DNA of 64,000 nt from Cellulomonas cellasea (lineage in GTDB: Bacteria > Actinomycetota > Actinomycetes > Actinomycetales > Cellulomonadaceae): NCBI RefSeq assembly GCF_030372105.1, contig NZ_JAUDBQ010000004.1, forward strand, positions 186,001-250,000, given 5' to 3'. The notes beneath the pieces were generated by a model. The model was not told the origin of the DNA and searched no databases. It worked only from the letters and a program-made list of their open reading frames with translations. Positions 54,992-63,786 of this stretch are shown here, one piece after another. Positions within the stretch are counted from its first letter, which is position 1; each line of letters begins with the position of its first letter. The position numbers were made by a program, and so were the translations under genes.

Positions 54992-56160
54992 GCGAGCCGA
55001 TCCAGCAGACGATGGCGGGCTGCGCGGTGCTCGTGACAGCGGACCGCCGCGCGGCCGAGCTCGGCGCCGCGCTGCGCAGACGAGGCGCCCTCGTGCGCAC
55101 GGCGCCCGCGCTGAGCATGATCCCGCACCACGACGACGAGCAGCTCATCGCGGGCACACGCGCCCTGATCGCCGCCCCGCCCGACGTCGTGGTCGTGACC
55201 ACCGGCATCGGGTTCCGCGCCTGGATCGAGGCCGCCGACGCGGCGGGGCTCGCGGGGCCCCTGACCGAGGTGCTCGCCAGCGCGCGGATCGTCGCCCGGG
55301 GGCCGAAGGCGCAGGGCGCCATCCAGGCGGCGGGCCTGACGGCCGACTGGGTCGCGGAGTCCGAGGTCTCGGCGGAGATCGCCGAGGCGCTGCTGGCCGA
55401 CGGCGTGCGGGGCCTGGCGATCGCGGTGCAGCATCACGGCGCGGGCGCCGACGGCCTGGACGAGGCGTTCGCCGCCGCCGGGGCGCGCGTCCGCAGCCTC
55501 GTGGTGTACCGGTGGGGGCCGCCCCCCGATCCGGCCGCGGTCGTCGCGTCGGCGCAGGCCACCGCCGCGGGGGAGGTCGACGCCGTGGTCTTCACCTCGG
55601 CGCCCGCCGCCGCCGCCTGGCTGGACGCTGCCGACACCGTGGGCGCCGTCCCGGCGCTGGTGGAGCGATTCGGCTCGGGCGAGGTCGTCGCGGCCGCCGT
55701 GGGGCCCATCACCGCGCGGCCGCTGCTCGCCCGGGGGATCACCCCGCTGGTGCCTGATCGCGGACGCCTCGGCTCGCTCGTGCGCGCGCTCGTCGACCAC
55801 TATGGCGGCCGCCACGTGCTCGACACCGTCGAGGGCCCGCTGCAAGTGCACCGCGGCGCCGCGGTGCTCGACGGCAGGGTGCTCGCGCTGTCGCCCACCA
55901 GCCTGGACGTGCTGCGGCTGCTGGCCTCGCGCCGTGGCGCCGTGGTGCCGCGCTCCGAGGTCCTCGCGGCGTTGCCCGGAGCCTCGCAGGATCCGCACGC
56001 CGCCGAGGTCGCCATCGCGCGCCTGCGTGAGGCCGCCGGCAGCCGCGACCTGGTGCGCACGGTGGTCAAGCGGGGCTACCGGCTGCAGCTCCGCGACCCC
56101 GACCCGGCGCCCGCGCCAGCAGCCGACGACGCCCCCCATGATCTGGAGACAGCCCCATGA
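54988..56160 (+). CDS. NnaR-like regulator: HemD domain plus winged helix
   Basis: The 390-residue protein joins a uroporphyrinogen-III-synthase domain (residues 10-265; VLVTADRRAAELGAALRRRG, VVVTTGIGFRAW, DAVVFTSAPAAAAWL, AAVGPITARPL) to an OmpR-type winged helix (about 285-375; LSPTSLDVLRLLASRRGAVV, AEVAIARLREA, VKRGYRLQL). This architecture matches NnaR, the activator of nitrate/nitrite assimilation in streptomycetes and mycobacteria. It is coupled to nirBD by a GTGA overlap. It may also close the tetrapyrrole ring for siroheme, but regulation is the better-supported role. Confidence 0.9.
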   Translation: MSEPIQQTMAGCAVLVTADRRAAELGAALRRRGALVRTAPALSMIPHHDDEQLIAGTRALIAAPPDVVVVTTGIGFRAWIEAADAAGLAGPLTEVLASARIVARGPKAQGAIQAAGLTADWVAESEVSAEIAEALLADGVRGLAIAVQHHGAGADGLDEAFAAAGARVRSLVVYRWGPPPDPAAVVASAQATAAGEVDAVVFTSAPAAAAWLDAADTVGAVPALVERFGSGEVVAAAVGPITARPLLARGITPLVPDRGRLGSLVRALVDHYGGRHVLDTVEGPLQVHRGAAVLDGRVLALSPTSLDVLRLLASRRGAVVPRSEVLAALPGASQDPHAAEVAIARLREAAGSRDLVRTVVKRGYRLQLRDPDPAPAPAADDAPHDLETAP

Positions 56161-56885
56161 CCGCCACAGTGACCCGCGGCGCCGACCCGGTGCTGGTCGG
56201 CTGCTCGCATGGCACCGACAACGCGCTCGGCCGGGCGGCCATCCAGGCGCTGCTCGACGCCGTGCGCGCCCAGCGTCCCGGGCTGGACGTCCGCGAGGCG
56301 TTCGTCGACGTGCAGGAGCCGCGAGTCCGGGCCGTGGTGGAGACGGCGTTGGGGGAGGGGCGTGCTGTCGTGGTGGCGCCGCTGCTGCTGTCGGCGGGCT
56401 TCCACGTGAACGTCGACATCGCGGAGGCGGTGGGCTCCCCGCACGCCGTGGCAGCCGCGGCGCTCGGGCCCGACCTGCGGCTGGTGGAGATCCTGGCGCA
56501 TCGGCTGCGGGAGGCCGGAGCCCGGGCGGGCGACGCCGTGGTGCTCGCGGCGGCGGGCTCGAGCGACCCGCGCTCCGCGCAGGCGGTCGAGCAGGTCGCG
56601 GCGGGGCTGCGCGCGCAGTGGTCCACAGGCCCTGTGACCGTGGGATACGGCGCGGGGCGGGCGCCGCGGGTCCCGGACGCCGTCGCCGCAGCCCGCCGGG
56701 CGGGCGCGCAACGCGTGGTCGTCGCGTCCTACCTGCTCGCGCCCGGGTTCTTCCACGACCGGCTGCTCGCCTCAGGGGCGGACCTGGTGACCGCCCCGCT
56801 CACCCCGGACCCCCGCCTGGCGGACCTGGTGCTCGACCGGTTCGACCAGGCCGCGCGGACGCTGCCCCACCGCGACCTGGTCTGA
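56157..56885 (+). CDS. Sirohydrochlorin ferrochelatase (CbiX/SirB type)
   Basis: The 242-residue protein has two related halves. The first has VLVGCSHGTDN with the metal-site His and PLLLSAGFHVNVDIAEAV with the second. The second half has VLAAAGSSDPRSAQAVEQVA and VVASYLLAPGFFHDRLL. Enzymes of this type insert iron into sirohydrochlorin to make siroheme, the cofactor NirB needs, so its place as last gene of the nir unit is logical. The start overlaps the regulator stop by four bases. The uroporphyrinogen methyltransferase gene is not in the window. Confidence 0.9.
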   Translation: MTATVTRGADPVLVGCSHGTDNALGRAAIQALLDAVRAQRPGLDVREAFVDVQEPRVRAVVETALGEGRAVVVAPLLLSAGFHVNVDIAEAVGSPHAVAAAALGPDLRLVEILAHRLREAGARAGDAVVLAAAGSSDPRSAQAVEQVAAGLRAQWSTGPVTVGYGAGRAPRVPDAVAAARRAGAQRVVVASYLLAPGFFHDRLLASGADLVTAPLTPDPRLADLVLDRFDQAARTLPHRDLV

Positions 56886-56964
56886 CGCCGACCTGGGCCT
56901 TCGTCACATTCGGCGCCCTCCTCGCCCCCAGGCCTCAGGCGTGGCCGTCCACAGCCGATGGGAA

Positions 56965-56980
56965 CCCAGTGGCCACTGGG
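56965..56980. promoter_or_regulatory. 16-bp perfect palindrome before the GGDEF-EAL gene
   Basis: CCCAGTGGCCACTGGG lies 27 bases before the GTG at 57008, between the nir unit and the c-di-GMP gene. It would suit a homodimeric repressor. If translation starts at the in-frame GTG at 56969 instead, it lies in coding sequence. Confidence 0.45.
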
Positions 56981-57007
56981 AACGAGGAACCGCGCGAGAC
57001 ATCGCGC

Positions 57008-59317
57008 GTGACGACGACGCAGATCCAGGTGTCGAGGGCCCGCCCGCGCCGGTGGTGGTCGCGTGCCGCCCAGCGGGAGGGCGTCGACGTGGGGCTGGCG
57101 GCGTTGCGGGCCCACCGCGAGGAGTTCAGCGACGCGGCCGCCGACCTGGTCAGCGGTGACGACGCCGAGGATGTCGTGGAGCGCATCGTGCGGCGCGCCG
57201 TCGCATCTGTGTCGGCCCCGGCGTACGTCCTCCTGCTGGACGGAGACGACGGCACGGCGACAGTGCGCCACCACGGGCTGGACGCCGAGCGCGCGGCGGA
57301 CGTGGCGCGGCGGCTCGGCGCCGGCGAGTCGCTGGGGGAGTCCGCGGTGGTGGTGGACCTCGCCTCGGCACGCCAGGTGCACGGGCGGCTCGCTGCCCTC
57401 TACCTGGACGGGCGCGAGCCGTTCGACGGCGACCACTCGCTGCTCCAGGCGCACGCACGGCATGCGGCCGCGGCACTGGACCTGCTCACCGCTCTCGAGG
57501 ACGGCAGGCGCGAGCAGCTCCGGACGGCCGCGCTGCTCGGCCTCGCGCATGAGCTCGCCACCGTCGACACCGCGGGGGCGGTCGCGGAAGTCGTCGCGCG
57601 GGCCGTCCCGGGCATCGTCGGCTGCCGGGCCGCGGGCATCCTGTTGTGGGACCACGAGGCGGGGGCGCTGGAGGTCGTCGCGACCTCAGGCCTGGGCCGG
57701 CGCCTGAGCGGATTGTTGTCGGGGGCGGTGTTCCGCGCAGACCACTCACCTGAGCTGGTCGGGATGCTCACCCACCACAGCCCTCGCATGCTCCGGCGCG
57801 AGCGCGCCAGCCAGGAGATCGCCGCCGCGATGGAGGCCATCGCCGCCGCGAGCCTGGTCGTGGTGCCGTTGCTGGCGGGCGACACGCTGCTGGGCGTGGC
57901 GGTGGCGGTCTCCGACGCCGAGGAGGGCACACCCGCCGAGCAGACGGCCCTGAGCCGGCTGGCCGGGGTGAGCGAGCAGGCCGCGGCGGCCCTGCAGAAC
58001 GCGCGGCTGCTCAGCACCGTCCAGCGGCAGGCCCATCACGACGCCCTGACGGGCCTGGCGAACCGGGTCCTGTTCTCCCAGTTGCTCGACTCAGCGCTGG
58101 CGCGGCAGGGCGAGCACACCGCGACGGCTGTGCTGTTCTGCGACCTCGACAACTTCAAGGCCGTCAACGACGAGTTCGGGCACACCGCCGGCGACGAGCT
58201 GCTGCGCCAGGTCGCGGGCCGCCTGCGGGAGGCGGTGGGCCCGGAGCACGCCGTCGCCCGGATCGGCGGCGACGAGTTCGCCGTGGCGATGCGGGTCCCG
58301 GACGAGCGGACCGCCGTGGCGATCGGCCGCCGCTGCGTCGACGCGGTCACCGCGCCCTTCCACATCGACGGCCATGAGCTGCGCGTGACGATGAGCGTCG
58401 GGGTGGCCCTGCACGCCGGGCCCGACGGGCGTGGGGAACGGCTCCTCGCCGGGTCGGACCGCGCCATGGACGACGCGAAGCGGCGCGGGCGCAACCAGGT
58501 GGGCGTAAGCGGCGGCTCGACGCCGTCGACTCCCGGCCCCTCCCTCGAGGCGGAGTTGAGGACGGCGCTCGAGGTCGGCCACCTGCGGTTGCACTTCCAG
58601 CCGGTCGTCGACGTCTCCGTGCCGGGGATGGCCAGCGTGGTGGGCGCGGAGGCGCTGGTCCGCTGGGACCACCCGCGGTTGGGCCTGCTGTCGCCCGCGG
58701 CGTTCCTGCCGCTGGCTGAGGAGACCGGGCAGATCACCGACATCGACCTGTGGGTGATCGAGGCGGCGTGCCGCTGGCTCGCCGCGACCCCTGAGCCCGA
58801 GTCCGGCGCCCTGCACGTCGCGGTGAACGTCGCGGGCCGCACACTCGTCGACCCGCGGCTCCTGTCGACGGTGCGCGGCGCGCTCCACAACAACGGCCTG
58901 GCCCCGCGGCAGCTCGTGCTGGAGATCGTGGAGACCAGGTCGTTGGCCGACCTGCCCGGCGTCGTGGAGCGGCTCGGCGAGCTGCGCCAACTCGGCGCGC
59001 GGGTCTCCCTCGACGACTTCGGCACCGGCTACTCCACGCTGGCCTGGCTGAAGCACCTGCCGGTCGACCAGATCAAGATCGACCGCAGCTTCATCACCGC
59101 GCTGCCCGAGCGGGAGTCGGTGGCCCTGGTGCGCGGGGTGCTGGCCCTGGCGGCCGAGCTCGGCGTCGAGGTGGTGGCCGAGGGCGTCGAGTTGTTCGAG
59201 CAGCTCGAGGCGCTCCGCGAGGCCGAGTGCCACCTGGTGCAGGGCTACCTGTTGGGCCGGCCCGAGGTGGAGCCGAGCCTGGCGACCCGGATGGTGGGCA
59301 CGAGCCCGGTGGGGTGA
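57008..59317 (+). CDS. GAF-GGDEF-EAL cyclic-di-GMP protein
   Basis: The 769-residue cytoplasmic protein has an N-terminal sensor part with one or two GAF-like domains (about 50-330; VPLLAGDTLLGVAVAVSD). A GGDEF domain follows with the intact motif GGDEF at 420-424 and DLDNFKAVNDEFGH, and then an EAL domain with EALVRW from 548, NVAGRTL, DDFGTGYSTLAWLKHLP and VAEGVE. Both synthesis and breakdown of c-di-GMP look possible. The start is uncertain: GTG at 57008 or at 56969, neither with a strong ribosome site. It is not clearly part of the nir operon. Confidence 0.9.
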   Translation: MTTTQIQVSRARPRRWWSRAAQREGVDVGLAALRAHREEFSDAAADLVSGDDAEDVVERIVRRAVASVSAPAYVLLLDGDDGTATVRHHGLDAERAADVARRLGAGESLGESAVVVDLASARQVHGRLAALYLDGREPFDGDHSLLQAHARHAAAALDLLTALEDGRREQLRTAALLGLAHELATVDTAGAVAEVVARAVPGIVGCRAAGILLWDHEAGALEVVATSGLGRRLSGLLSGAVFRADHSPELVGMLTHHSPRMLRRERASQEIAAAMEAIAAASLVVVPLLAGDTLLGVAVAVSDAEEGTPAEQTALSRLAGVSEQAAAALQNARLLSTVQRQAHHDALTGLANRVLFSQLLDSALARQGEHTATAVLFCDLDNFKAVNDEFGHTAGDELLRQVAGRLREAVGPEHAVARIGGDEFAVAMRVPDERTAVAIGRRCVDAVTAPFHIDGHELRVTMSVGVALHAGPDGRGERLLAGSDRAMDDAKRRGRNQVGVSGGSTPSTPGPSLEAELRTALEVGHLRLHFQPVVDVSVPGMASVVGAEALVRWDHPRLGLLSPAAFLPLAEETGQITDIDLWVIEAACRWLAATPEPESGALHVAVNVAGRTLVDPRLLSTVRGALHNNGLAPRQLVLEIVETRSLADLPGVVERLGELRQLGARVSLDDFGTGYSTLAWLKHLPVDQIKIDRSFITALPERESVALVRGVLALAAELGVEVVAEGVELFEQLEALREAECHLVQGYLLGRPEVEPSLATRMVGTSPVG

Positions 59318-59326
59318 GCGCGGCGC

Positions 59327-59848
59327 CTATCGCGTCGCGCCCAGGCTCCCGCCCGCGGACTCCAGATGCGCGCGCACGAGCCACTGGAAGAACTCCAGGC
59401 GCCGGAGCTGGTGCAGCAGGATGCGCTGGGAGACGTCGTCGAGGCCGTGCAGCCGGTCCGCGGCGTCACGGTGGGAGGAGGCGACCCGGTCGTAGACCGC
59501 GTCCAGGGCGCGCAGGTGGTCGACGGTCGTCGCCCGGCCCAGCGGGTAGTCGGGCCAGGAGCGCGCCTCCACCACCGCGCCGGGGGTGCCGCGGGGCGCC
59601 GCGCCGAGGGTCGCGACGCGCTCGGCGGTCTTGTCGATCATGCGGTGCACCGACGCGACCTGGGGGTCGAGCATCTTGTGCACGGCGATGAACCGCGGGC
59701 CCACCACGTTCCAGTGCACGTGTTTGAGCGTCAGCGCGAGGTCCAGTAGCGCGACCAGGCGCTCCTGCAGCACAGCCGCGACGTCGCCGCCGTGCGCGAG
59801 CGTCAGGCCGGGCACCGTGTACTTCGGCCGATCGGGCTGACGTGGCAT
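59327..59848 (-). CDS. dps: Dps/ferritin-like stress protein
   Basis: The 173-residue four-helix protein has the Dps ferroxidase segments TLKHVHWNVVGPRFIAVHKM and DPQVASVHRMIDKTAERVATLG. A basic N-terminus (MPRQPDRPK) may touch DNA, and the last helix is LLHQLRRLEFFQWLVRAHLE. Dps dodecamers store iron and protect DNA from peroxide. The ATG has GGAGGGG seven bases upstream. It converges on the GGDEF-EAL gene with a ten-base gap. The region 59849-59962 upstream shows no clear operator. Confidence 0.93.
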   Translation of the reverse strand: MPRQPDRPKYTVPGLTLAHGGDVAAVLQERLVALLDLALTLKHVHWNVVGPRFIAVHKMLDPQVASVHRMIDKTAERVATLGAAPRGTPGAVVEARSWPDYPLGRATTVDHLRALDAVYDRVASSHRDAADRLHGLDDVSQRILLHQLRRLEFFQWLVRAHLESAGGSLGATR

Positions 59849-59962
59849 CGCGGGCCCCTCCGTCCAGCGTCCGCCCCCGATGCGGGGACACAGCCAACGT
59901 GCATCACGACGCGCGCTCCCGCATCTCGCAGACCCGCCGACTGGGCGCGGGCGTCACGAGCG

Positions 59963-61204
59963 TCACGCGGGGACGGGGGCCTCGTCCGCATGGGCGATGT
60001 GGGCCATCTGCCGCCACAGCAGCACCACGAACACCGCCGAGCCGGCGAAGGCGAACCAGAACGGCGCCGTGACGCCCCACCGCTCCGCGAGCAGCCCGCC
60101 CACACCGGATCCGAGGACCAGCCCGCCGAACACGGCGATCGTGTTCACGCTCCCGACGCGCCCCTGCAGGCGGGTGGGCACGGCCCGTTGCCGCACCGTC
60201 ACGGACGTCGTCCCCCAGATGAAGGCGTGGGCGCCGAAGACGAAGAAGATCGACATCGCGACCCATGCCTGGCGGGTCAGCGCGAGGCCCAAGTGCGTGA
60301 GCGTCTCCACGATCAGGCCGATCCGCATGAGCTGGCCCAGGCTCACCCTCTGGGTGATCCAGCCGTACGCCGCCATGCCCGCCAGCCCGCCGACGGCGCT
60401 GACGGTGGTCAGTAGGCCGAAGCCCACCTCGCCGAGCCCGAGCCGTCGCGTGGCGTACAGCACGAGCACCGACCAGGCGGCGCCGAACGTGATGTTGAAG
60501 ATGAAGATGGTGAGCGCCAGTGTGCGGACCGCGGCGTGATGGGCCACCCACGTGAGGGCCTCGGCGATCTCCTGGCGCACGTGCGTCTCGGCGTCGGGCG
60601 CGCGTCCGTGCGGCGGCAGGACGATGCGCGAGACGAGCAGCGCGCCCAGCGCCACGGCGAGCGCCTGCGTCGCGAACGGCCAGACCGCGCCCACGGCGAA
60701 CAGCGCCGCGCCGAGGGGCGGGCCCGCGAGTTGGTTGACGGTGATGAAACCGGCCTGCAGCCGGGAGTTCGCCACCGCGAGGTCGTCGCGCGAGACCAGC
60801 ATCGGCAGCAGGGTCTGGGAGGTGTTGTCGGCGAACACCTCGGCGATCCCGACCGCGAACAGCGCGACGAGCACGATCCCGATCGACACGCGGTCGGTGA
60901 GCACGACCAGTGCCAGCACCACGAGGACCGCCGCCCGCAGGGCGTCCACGGTGATCACGAGGAGCCGGCGGTCGACCCGGTCCGCTAGGGCGCCCGCGAA
61001 CAGCCCGAACAGCAGCGGGGGCAGCCACTGCAGGGTCGCCGCGAGGGCCACGAGCCGGGGGTCGTCGGTGAGCGAGGCCACCAGCAGCGGCCCTGCGGCC
61101 AGGGCGATCCCGTCGCCCAGGTTGCTGGTCCAGGACGACGCGAGGAGCCAGCGGAATCCGCGGCCCAGGCGAGTGGGGGCGACCGTCTCGCCTAGTCGTG
61201 ACAC
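59963..61204 (-). CDS. MFS exporter, EntS-like
   Basis: The 413-residue protein has 12 helices and the MFS loop LFGLFAGALADRVDRRLLVI. The pattern SSWTSNLGDGIALAAGPLL and the mid-protein segment LTWVAHHAAVRTLAL fit the EntS/macrolide-efflux-like MFS_3 group. Siderophore or drug export is possible, and nothing nearby decides it. The GTG start has no ribosome site but a TACGAT box seven bases upstream. Confidence 0.85.
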   Translation of the reverse strand: MSRLGETVAPTRLGRGFRWLLASSWTSNLGDGIALAAGPLLVASLTDDPRLVALAATLQWLPPLLFGLFAGALADRVDRRLLVITVDALRAAVLVVLALVVLTDRVSIGIVLVALFAVGIAEVFADNTSQTLLPMLVSRDDLAVANSRLQAGFITVNQLAGPPLGAALFAVGAVWPFATQALAVALGALLVSRIVLPPHGRAPDAETHVRQEIAEALTWVAHHAAVRTLALTIFIFNITFGAAWSVLVLYATRRLGLGEVGFGLLTTVSAVGGLAGMAAYGWITQRVSLGQLMRIGLIVETLTHLGLALTRQAWVAMSIFFVFGAHAFIWGTTSVTVRQRAVPTRLQGRVGSVNTIAVFGGLVLGSGVGGLLAERWGVTAPFWFAFAGSAVFVVLLWRQMAHIAHADEAPVPA

Positions 61205-61211
61205 GGCCAGG

Positions 61212-61217
61212 ATCGTA
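61212..61217 (-). promoter_or_regulatory. -10 box, leaderless start of the MFS gene
   Basis: Minus-strand TACGAT, a strong -10 match, ends seven bases before the GTG at 61204. It lies in the 21-base gap to the acetyltransferase gene, so the MFS gene probably has its own promoter. Confidence 0.5.
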
Positions 61218-61225
61218 TCCGGACC

Positions 61226-61657
61226 TCAGGGCAGGCGCGTGGCCATGCCCACCGACGCGGGCGCCGTCTCGGTGAAGCCGTGCCGCGCGTACAGGCGGCG
61301 GCCGGGAGGGTCGGCGAGCAGGTTGACGAAGGCGCCGGGTGGGGCGTCGTCGCGGATCTGCTCCAGCAGCGAGGCCAGCACCGCGTCACCCAGGCCGCGG
61401 CGCTGATGCTCGGGCAGCACGGCCATGTCGACCACCTGGAAGCACCAGCCGCCGTCGCCGAGCACCCGGCCCATCGCCACAGTCGCCCCGCTCGCCACGT
61501 GCACCACATGGCGGGCGGCCCAGCTCCCGGGTAGCCCGGCCACGGCCTGCTCGCGGGTCGCGGGCGTGAGGCCGGCGAGGCGGCGCAGCGCCAGGTAGTC
61601 CTCGACGCCCGGCACGGCGGCGACGAGCTCGTATCCCTCGGGGAGCGCGACGGTCAT
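61226..61657 (-). CDS. GNAT family N-acetyltransferase
   Basis: The 143-residue protein has the acetyl-CoA-binding motif VVDMAVLPEHQRRGLGDAVL (V-x-x-x-x-Q-R-R-G-x-G) and the C-terminal GRRLYARHGFTETAP of GNAT enzymes. Its acceptor is unknown. The ATG at 61657 is chosen; an in-frame GTG two codons earlier is possible. The MFS gene follows 21 bases downstream on the same strand, so the two may be functionally linked, but no substrate is suggested. Confidence 0.88.
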   Translation of the reverse strand: MTVALPEGYELVAAVPGVEDYLALRRLAGLTPATREQAVAGLPGSWAARHVVHVASGATVAMGRVLGDGGWCFQVVDMAVLPEHQRRGLGDAVLASLLEQIRDDAPPGAFVNLLADPPGRRLYARHGFTETAPASVGMATRLP

Positions 61658-61705
61658 GGGCACATTCTCGCCGCCGCGTCAGCGGGCCATGCCAGGGTGG
61701 GGCGC

Positions 61706-62437
61706 ATGACGACGGCACCGATCCTGCGGCGCCTCGGGGCGGATCCCGGAGGCCCGCCCCCGTCGGCGGACTGGTCTGCCGCGATCCCCGCCGTGGCCCA
61801 GGTGCTCCGGGACGGCTGGGACCTGTCGGCTGTGACCGTCCTCGTGGGCGACAACGGCTCGGGCAAGTCCACGTTGGTGGAGGCCTGCGCGCTCGCGGTG
61901 GGGACCGGCCCGGAGGGCGGCTCGCGGGGGTCGGAGTTCAGCACCCGGCCCACTGAGTCCGACCTCTGGCGGCGCCTGGTGGCCGAACGGAGCCCCGGCG
62001 CCACCCGGCGGGCCTTCTTCCTCCGGGCTGAGACGGCGCACGCGTTCTACACCTACCTCGAGGACAACCCCGGCATGCGCCCGGAGCCGGTGTTCCACGA
62101 GATGTCGCACGGCGAGTCCTTCCTCGCGCTGGTGGGCGACCGCATGAAGAAGCCGGGCCTGTACCTGCTCGACGAGCCGGAGTCGGCGCTGTCCTTCCAC
62201 GGCTGCCTCGCGCTGCTGGCCCACCTGCACGCCCTGGTCGCGTCGGGGTCGCAGGTCATCCTGTCCACCCACTCGCCGGTGCTGGCCGCGCTGCCCGGCG
62301 CCCAGATCTGGGAGCTGGGCGAGTGGGGGATGCGGCGGTCCGCGTGGGAGGACCTGGAGCTGGTGCGCGCATGGCGGGGATTCCTCGACGACCCGGCGAG
62401 GTATCTGCGCCACGTGCTCGACGACGCGCCCGCCTGA
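61706..62437 (+). CDS. ABC-type AAA ATPase, stand-alone
   Basis: The 243-residue protein has Walker A GDNGSGKST at about 51-59, an ABC-like signature region EMSHGESFLAL, Walker B LYLLDEPESALSFHG and a switch His in ILSTHSPVLAAL. No membrane segments are present and no membrane partner is encoded nearby. It resembles the compact predicted ATPases of the AAA_21/OLD-like group rather than an importer. The process it drives is unknown. ATG at 61706 has AGGGTGG five bases upstream. Confidence 0.85.
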   Translation: MTTAPILRRLGADPGGPPPSADWSAAIPAVAQVLRDGWDLSAVTVLVGDNGSGKSTLVEACALAVGTGPEGGSRGSEFSTRPTESDLWRRLVAERSPGATRRAFFLRAETAHAFYTYLEDNPGMRPEPVFHEMSHGESFLALVGDRMKKPGLYLLDEPESALSFHGCLALLAHLHALVASGSQVILSTHSPVLAALPGAQIWELGEWGMRRSAWEDLELVRAWRGFLDDPARYLRHVLDDAPA

Positions 62438-62468
62438 CGCGCGGCGTTCCGCGTCCTGCCGTGAGCGC

Positions 62469-62903
62469 CTACGCCCGCGCTGGGCTCGACCGTCGTGACG
62501 TGGCCGGCGTGGCCGCGCGCTGGATGGCCTGGAGGAGGTCGCCCTTCGACATCGTGGAGCGCCCGGCGATGTCCAGGCGCTTGGCGATCTCGTAGAGCTG
62601 CGCCTTGGTCGCGCTCGCGTCGGCGGCCGGAGCGGTGGCCCGCTGCCGCGCGCCCGCCGCGGTGCGCTGGGCGGCCGGCGCCGCGGGAGCCTTCGCCTTG
62701 CGCTCCCACCGTTTGCCGACCTTCTCGAACTTGTCCTTGAGCGCGTCGAAGGCGATCCGGCGCGCGCGCTCGCCCTCACCGTGCTCCCGGGCGGCGGCGT
62801 CATGCGCCTCCGCGAAGGCCCGCTGCGCTTTCTTGCCCGAGCGGGCGACGGCGCCGGGCAGCCTCTTGGCGCGGACCTTGCCCTTCTTGCTGATCATCCG
62901 CAT
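62469..62903 (-). CDS. ChaB-like protein with C-terminal SAP/Rho_N-like domain
   Basis: The 144-residue very basic protein has a ChaB-type helical segment (about 18-66: KKAQRAFAEAHDAAAREHG and ARRIAFDALKDKFEK). An Ala/Pro-rich linker follows, then a short helix-turn-helix-like end (KAQLYEIAKRLDIAGRSTMS, then KGDLLQAIQ) of the Rho N-terminal/SAP kind that binds nucleic acid. Together this suggests a small DNA- or RNA-associated protein. Function is unproven. The ATG at 62903 has GGAGG six bases upstream. Confidence 0.82.
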   Translation of the reverse strand: MRMISKKGKVRAKRLPGAVARSGKKAQRAFAEAHDAAAREHGEGERARRIAFDALKDKFEKVGKRWERKAKAPAAPAAQRTAAGARQRATAPAADASATKAQLYEIAKRLDIAGRSTMSKGDLLQAIQRAATPATSRRSSPARA

Positions 62904-62997
62904 GGCGACCTCCCGTTTTTGCACGACTCGTCCCATGGCCTGCGCCCATGGTCGGCCGCGCGACGTGCCGCCGCATCCGCAGCGTCGTCGGCGCGCG

Positions 62998-63735
62998 TCA
63001 GCCCTGGGCGTCGGCCGTCAGGCGCAGCGCGCAGTGCTGCGGCCCCACGAACGGCTCGAGGGCCTGCGCCCGCACGGGACCGCCGACCTGCTCCAACACG
63101 CCCTGCGCGAGACCGAGGTGCACGCTGCACACGACCTCGGGCCGGGACCGCGCGAGGCTGAGGAACGGGCACCGCCACAGGTCGAACGTGAGCGCCTCGG
63201 GGTCGAGCACGGGGTCGAAGCCCATCCGGTCCAGGTGCGCGTCGAGCGCGAGGATCTGCCGGTCGCGAGGGTCGCTGGCCGCGGAGCGCCCGGGTGGCGG
63301 GCTGGCGTCGACCAACTTCCGGCCGACGCTGGCGCCGTGCTGCTGTGCGGAGTCCGCGACGTCGTCGATCGCGGCGCCGTAGCCGTCCAGCAGCGCGCGG
63401 ACCAGCGCGGCCTGCGCGATCGAGTCCTCGAGCCGTCGCGTGGCGAGGGGATCCTCGTGCACGTCGCGCGCGGTGGTGGAGCGGTAGCGCATCCGAGGGC
63501 GGCCGCGCCCGTCCGGCGTGCCCCGCTCACGGTGGACGTACCCCTCGGCGATGAGCCGCTGCAGGTGCTCGCGGGTGGTGTTCTCGTGCAGGCCGGTGGC
63601 CGTGGCCAACTCGCCGACGGTGGACGGGCCGTTGCGCTGGAGCGCGTCGAGGAGCTCGACCCGTCGGCCGGAGGCGAGGACTGCGCGCGGGCGTCGCTCC
63701 AGGGGGTCCGTGCTCGTGATCTCGTCCATGCGCAT
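62998..63735 (-). CDS. COG2345-type HTH regulator with Cys/His cluster
   Basis: The 245-residue protein has an N-terminal winged helix (residues 18-90; GPSTVGELATATGLHENTTR, then EHLQRLIAEGYV). The C-terminal sensor part has Cys189, Cys203, His206 and Cys235 in LWRCPFLSLARSRPEVVCSV and GPQHCALRL. Related regulators of the SufR/COG2345 group bind an Fe-S cluster through such residues and respond to iron or redox state; that is inferred here. It is divergent from a membrane-protein gene, with a perfect palindrome between them. ATG at 63735 follows AGGAG; Met at 63729 is an alternative. Confidence 0.85.
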   Translation of the reverse strand: MRMDEITSTDPLERRPRAVLASGRRVELLDALQRNGPSTVGELATATGLHENTTREHLQRLIAEGYVHRERGTPDGRGRPRMRYRSTTARDVHEDPLATRRLEDSIAQAALVRALLDGYGAAIDDVADSAQQHGASVGRKLVDASPPPGRSAASDPRDRQILALDAHLDRMGFDPVLDPEALTFDLWRCPFLSLARSRPEVVCSVHLGLAQGVLEQVGGPVRAQALEPFVGPQHCALRLTADAQG

Positions 63736-63786
63736 CCCCTCACTCCTGGTGCACCGCAGCCTGCGTCGACATCCGCGCCGTGCCCA

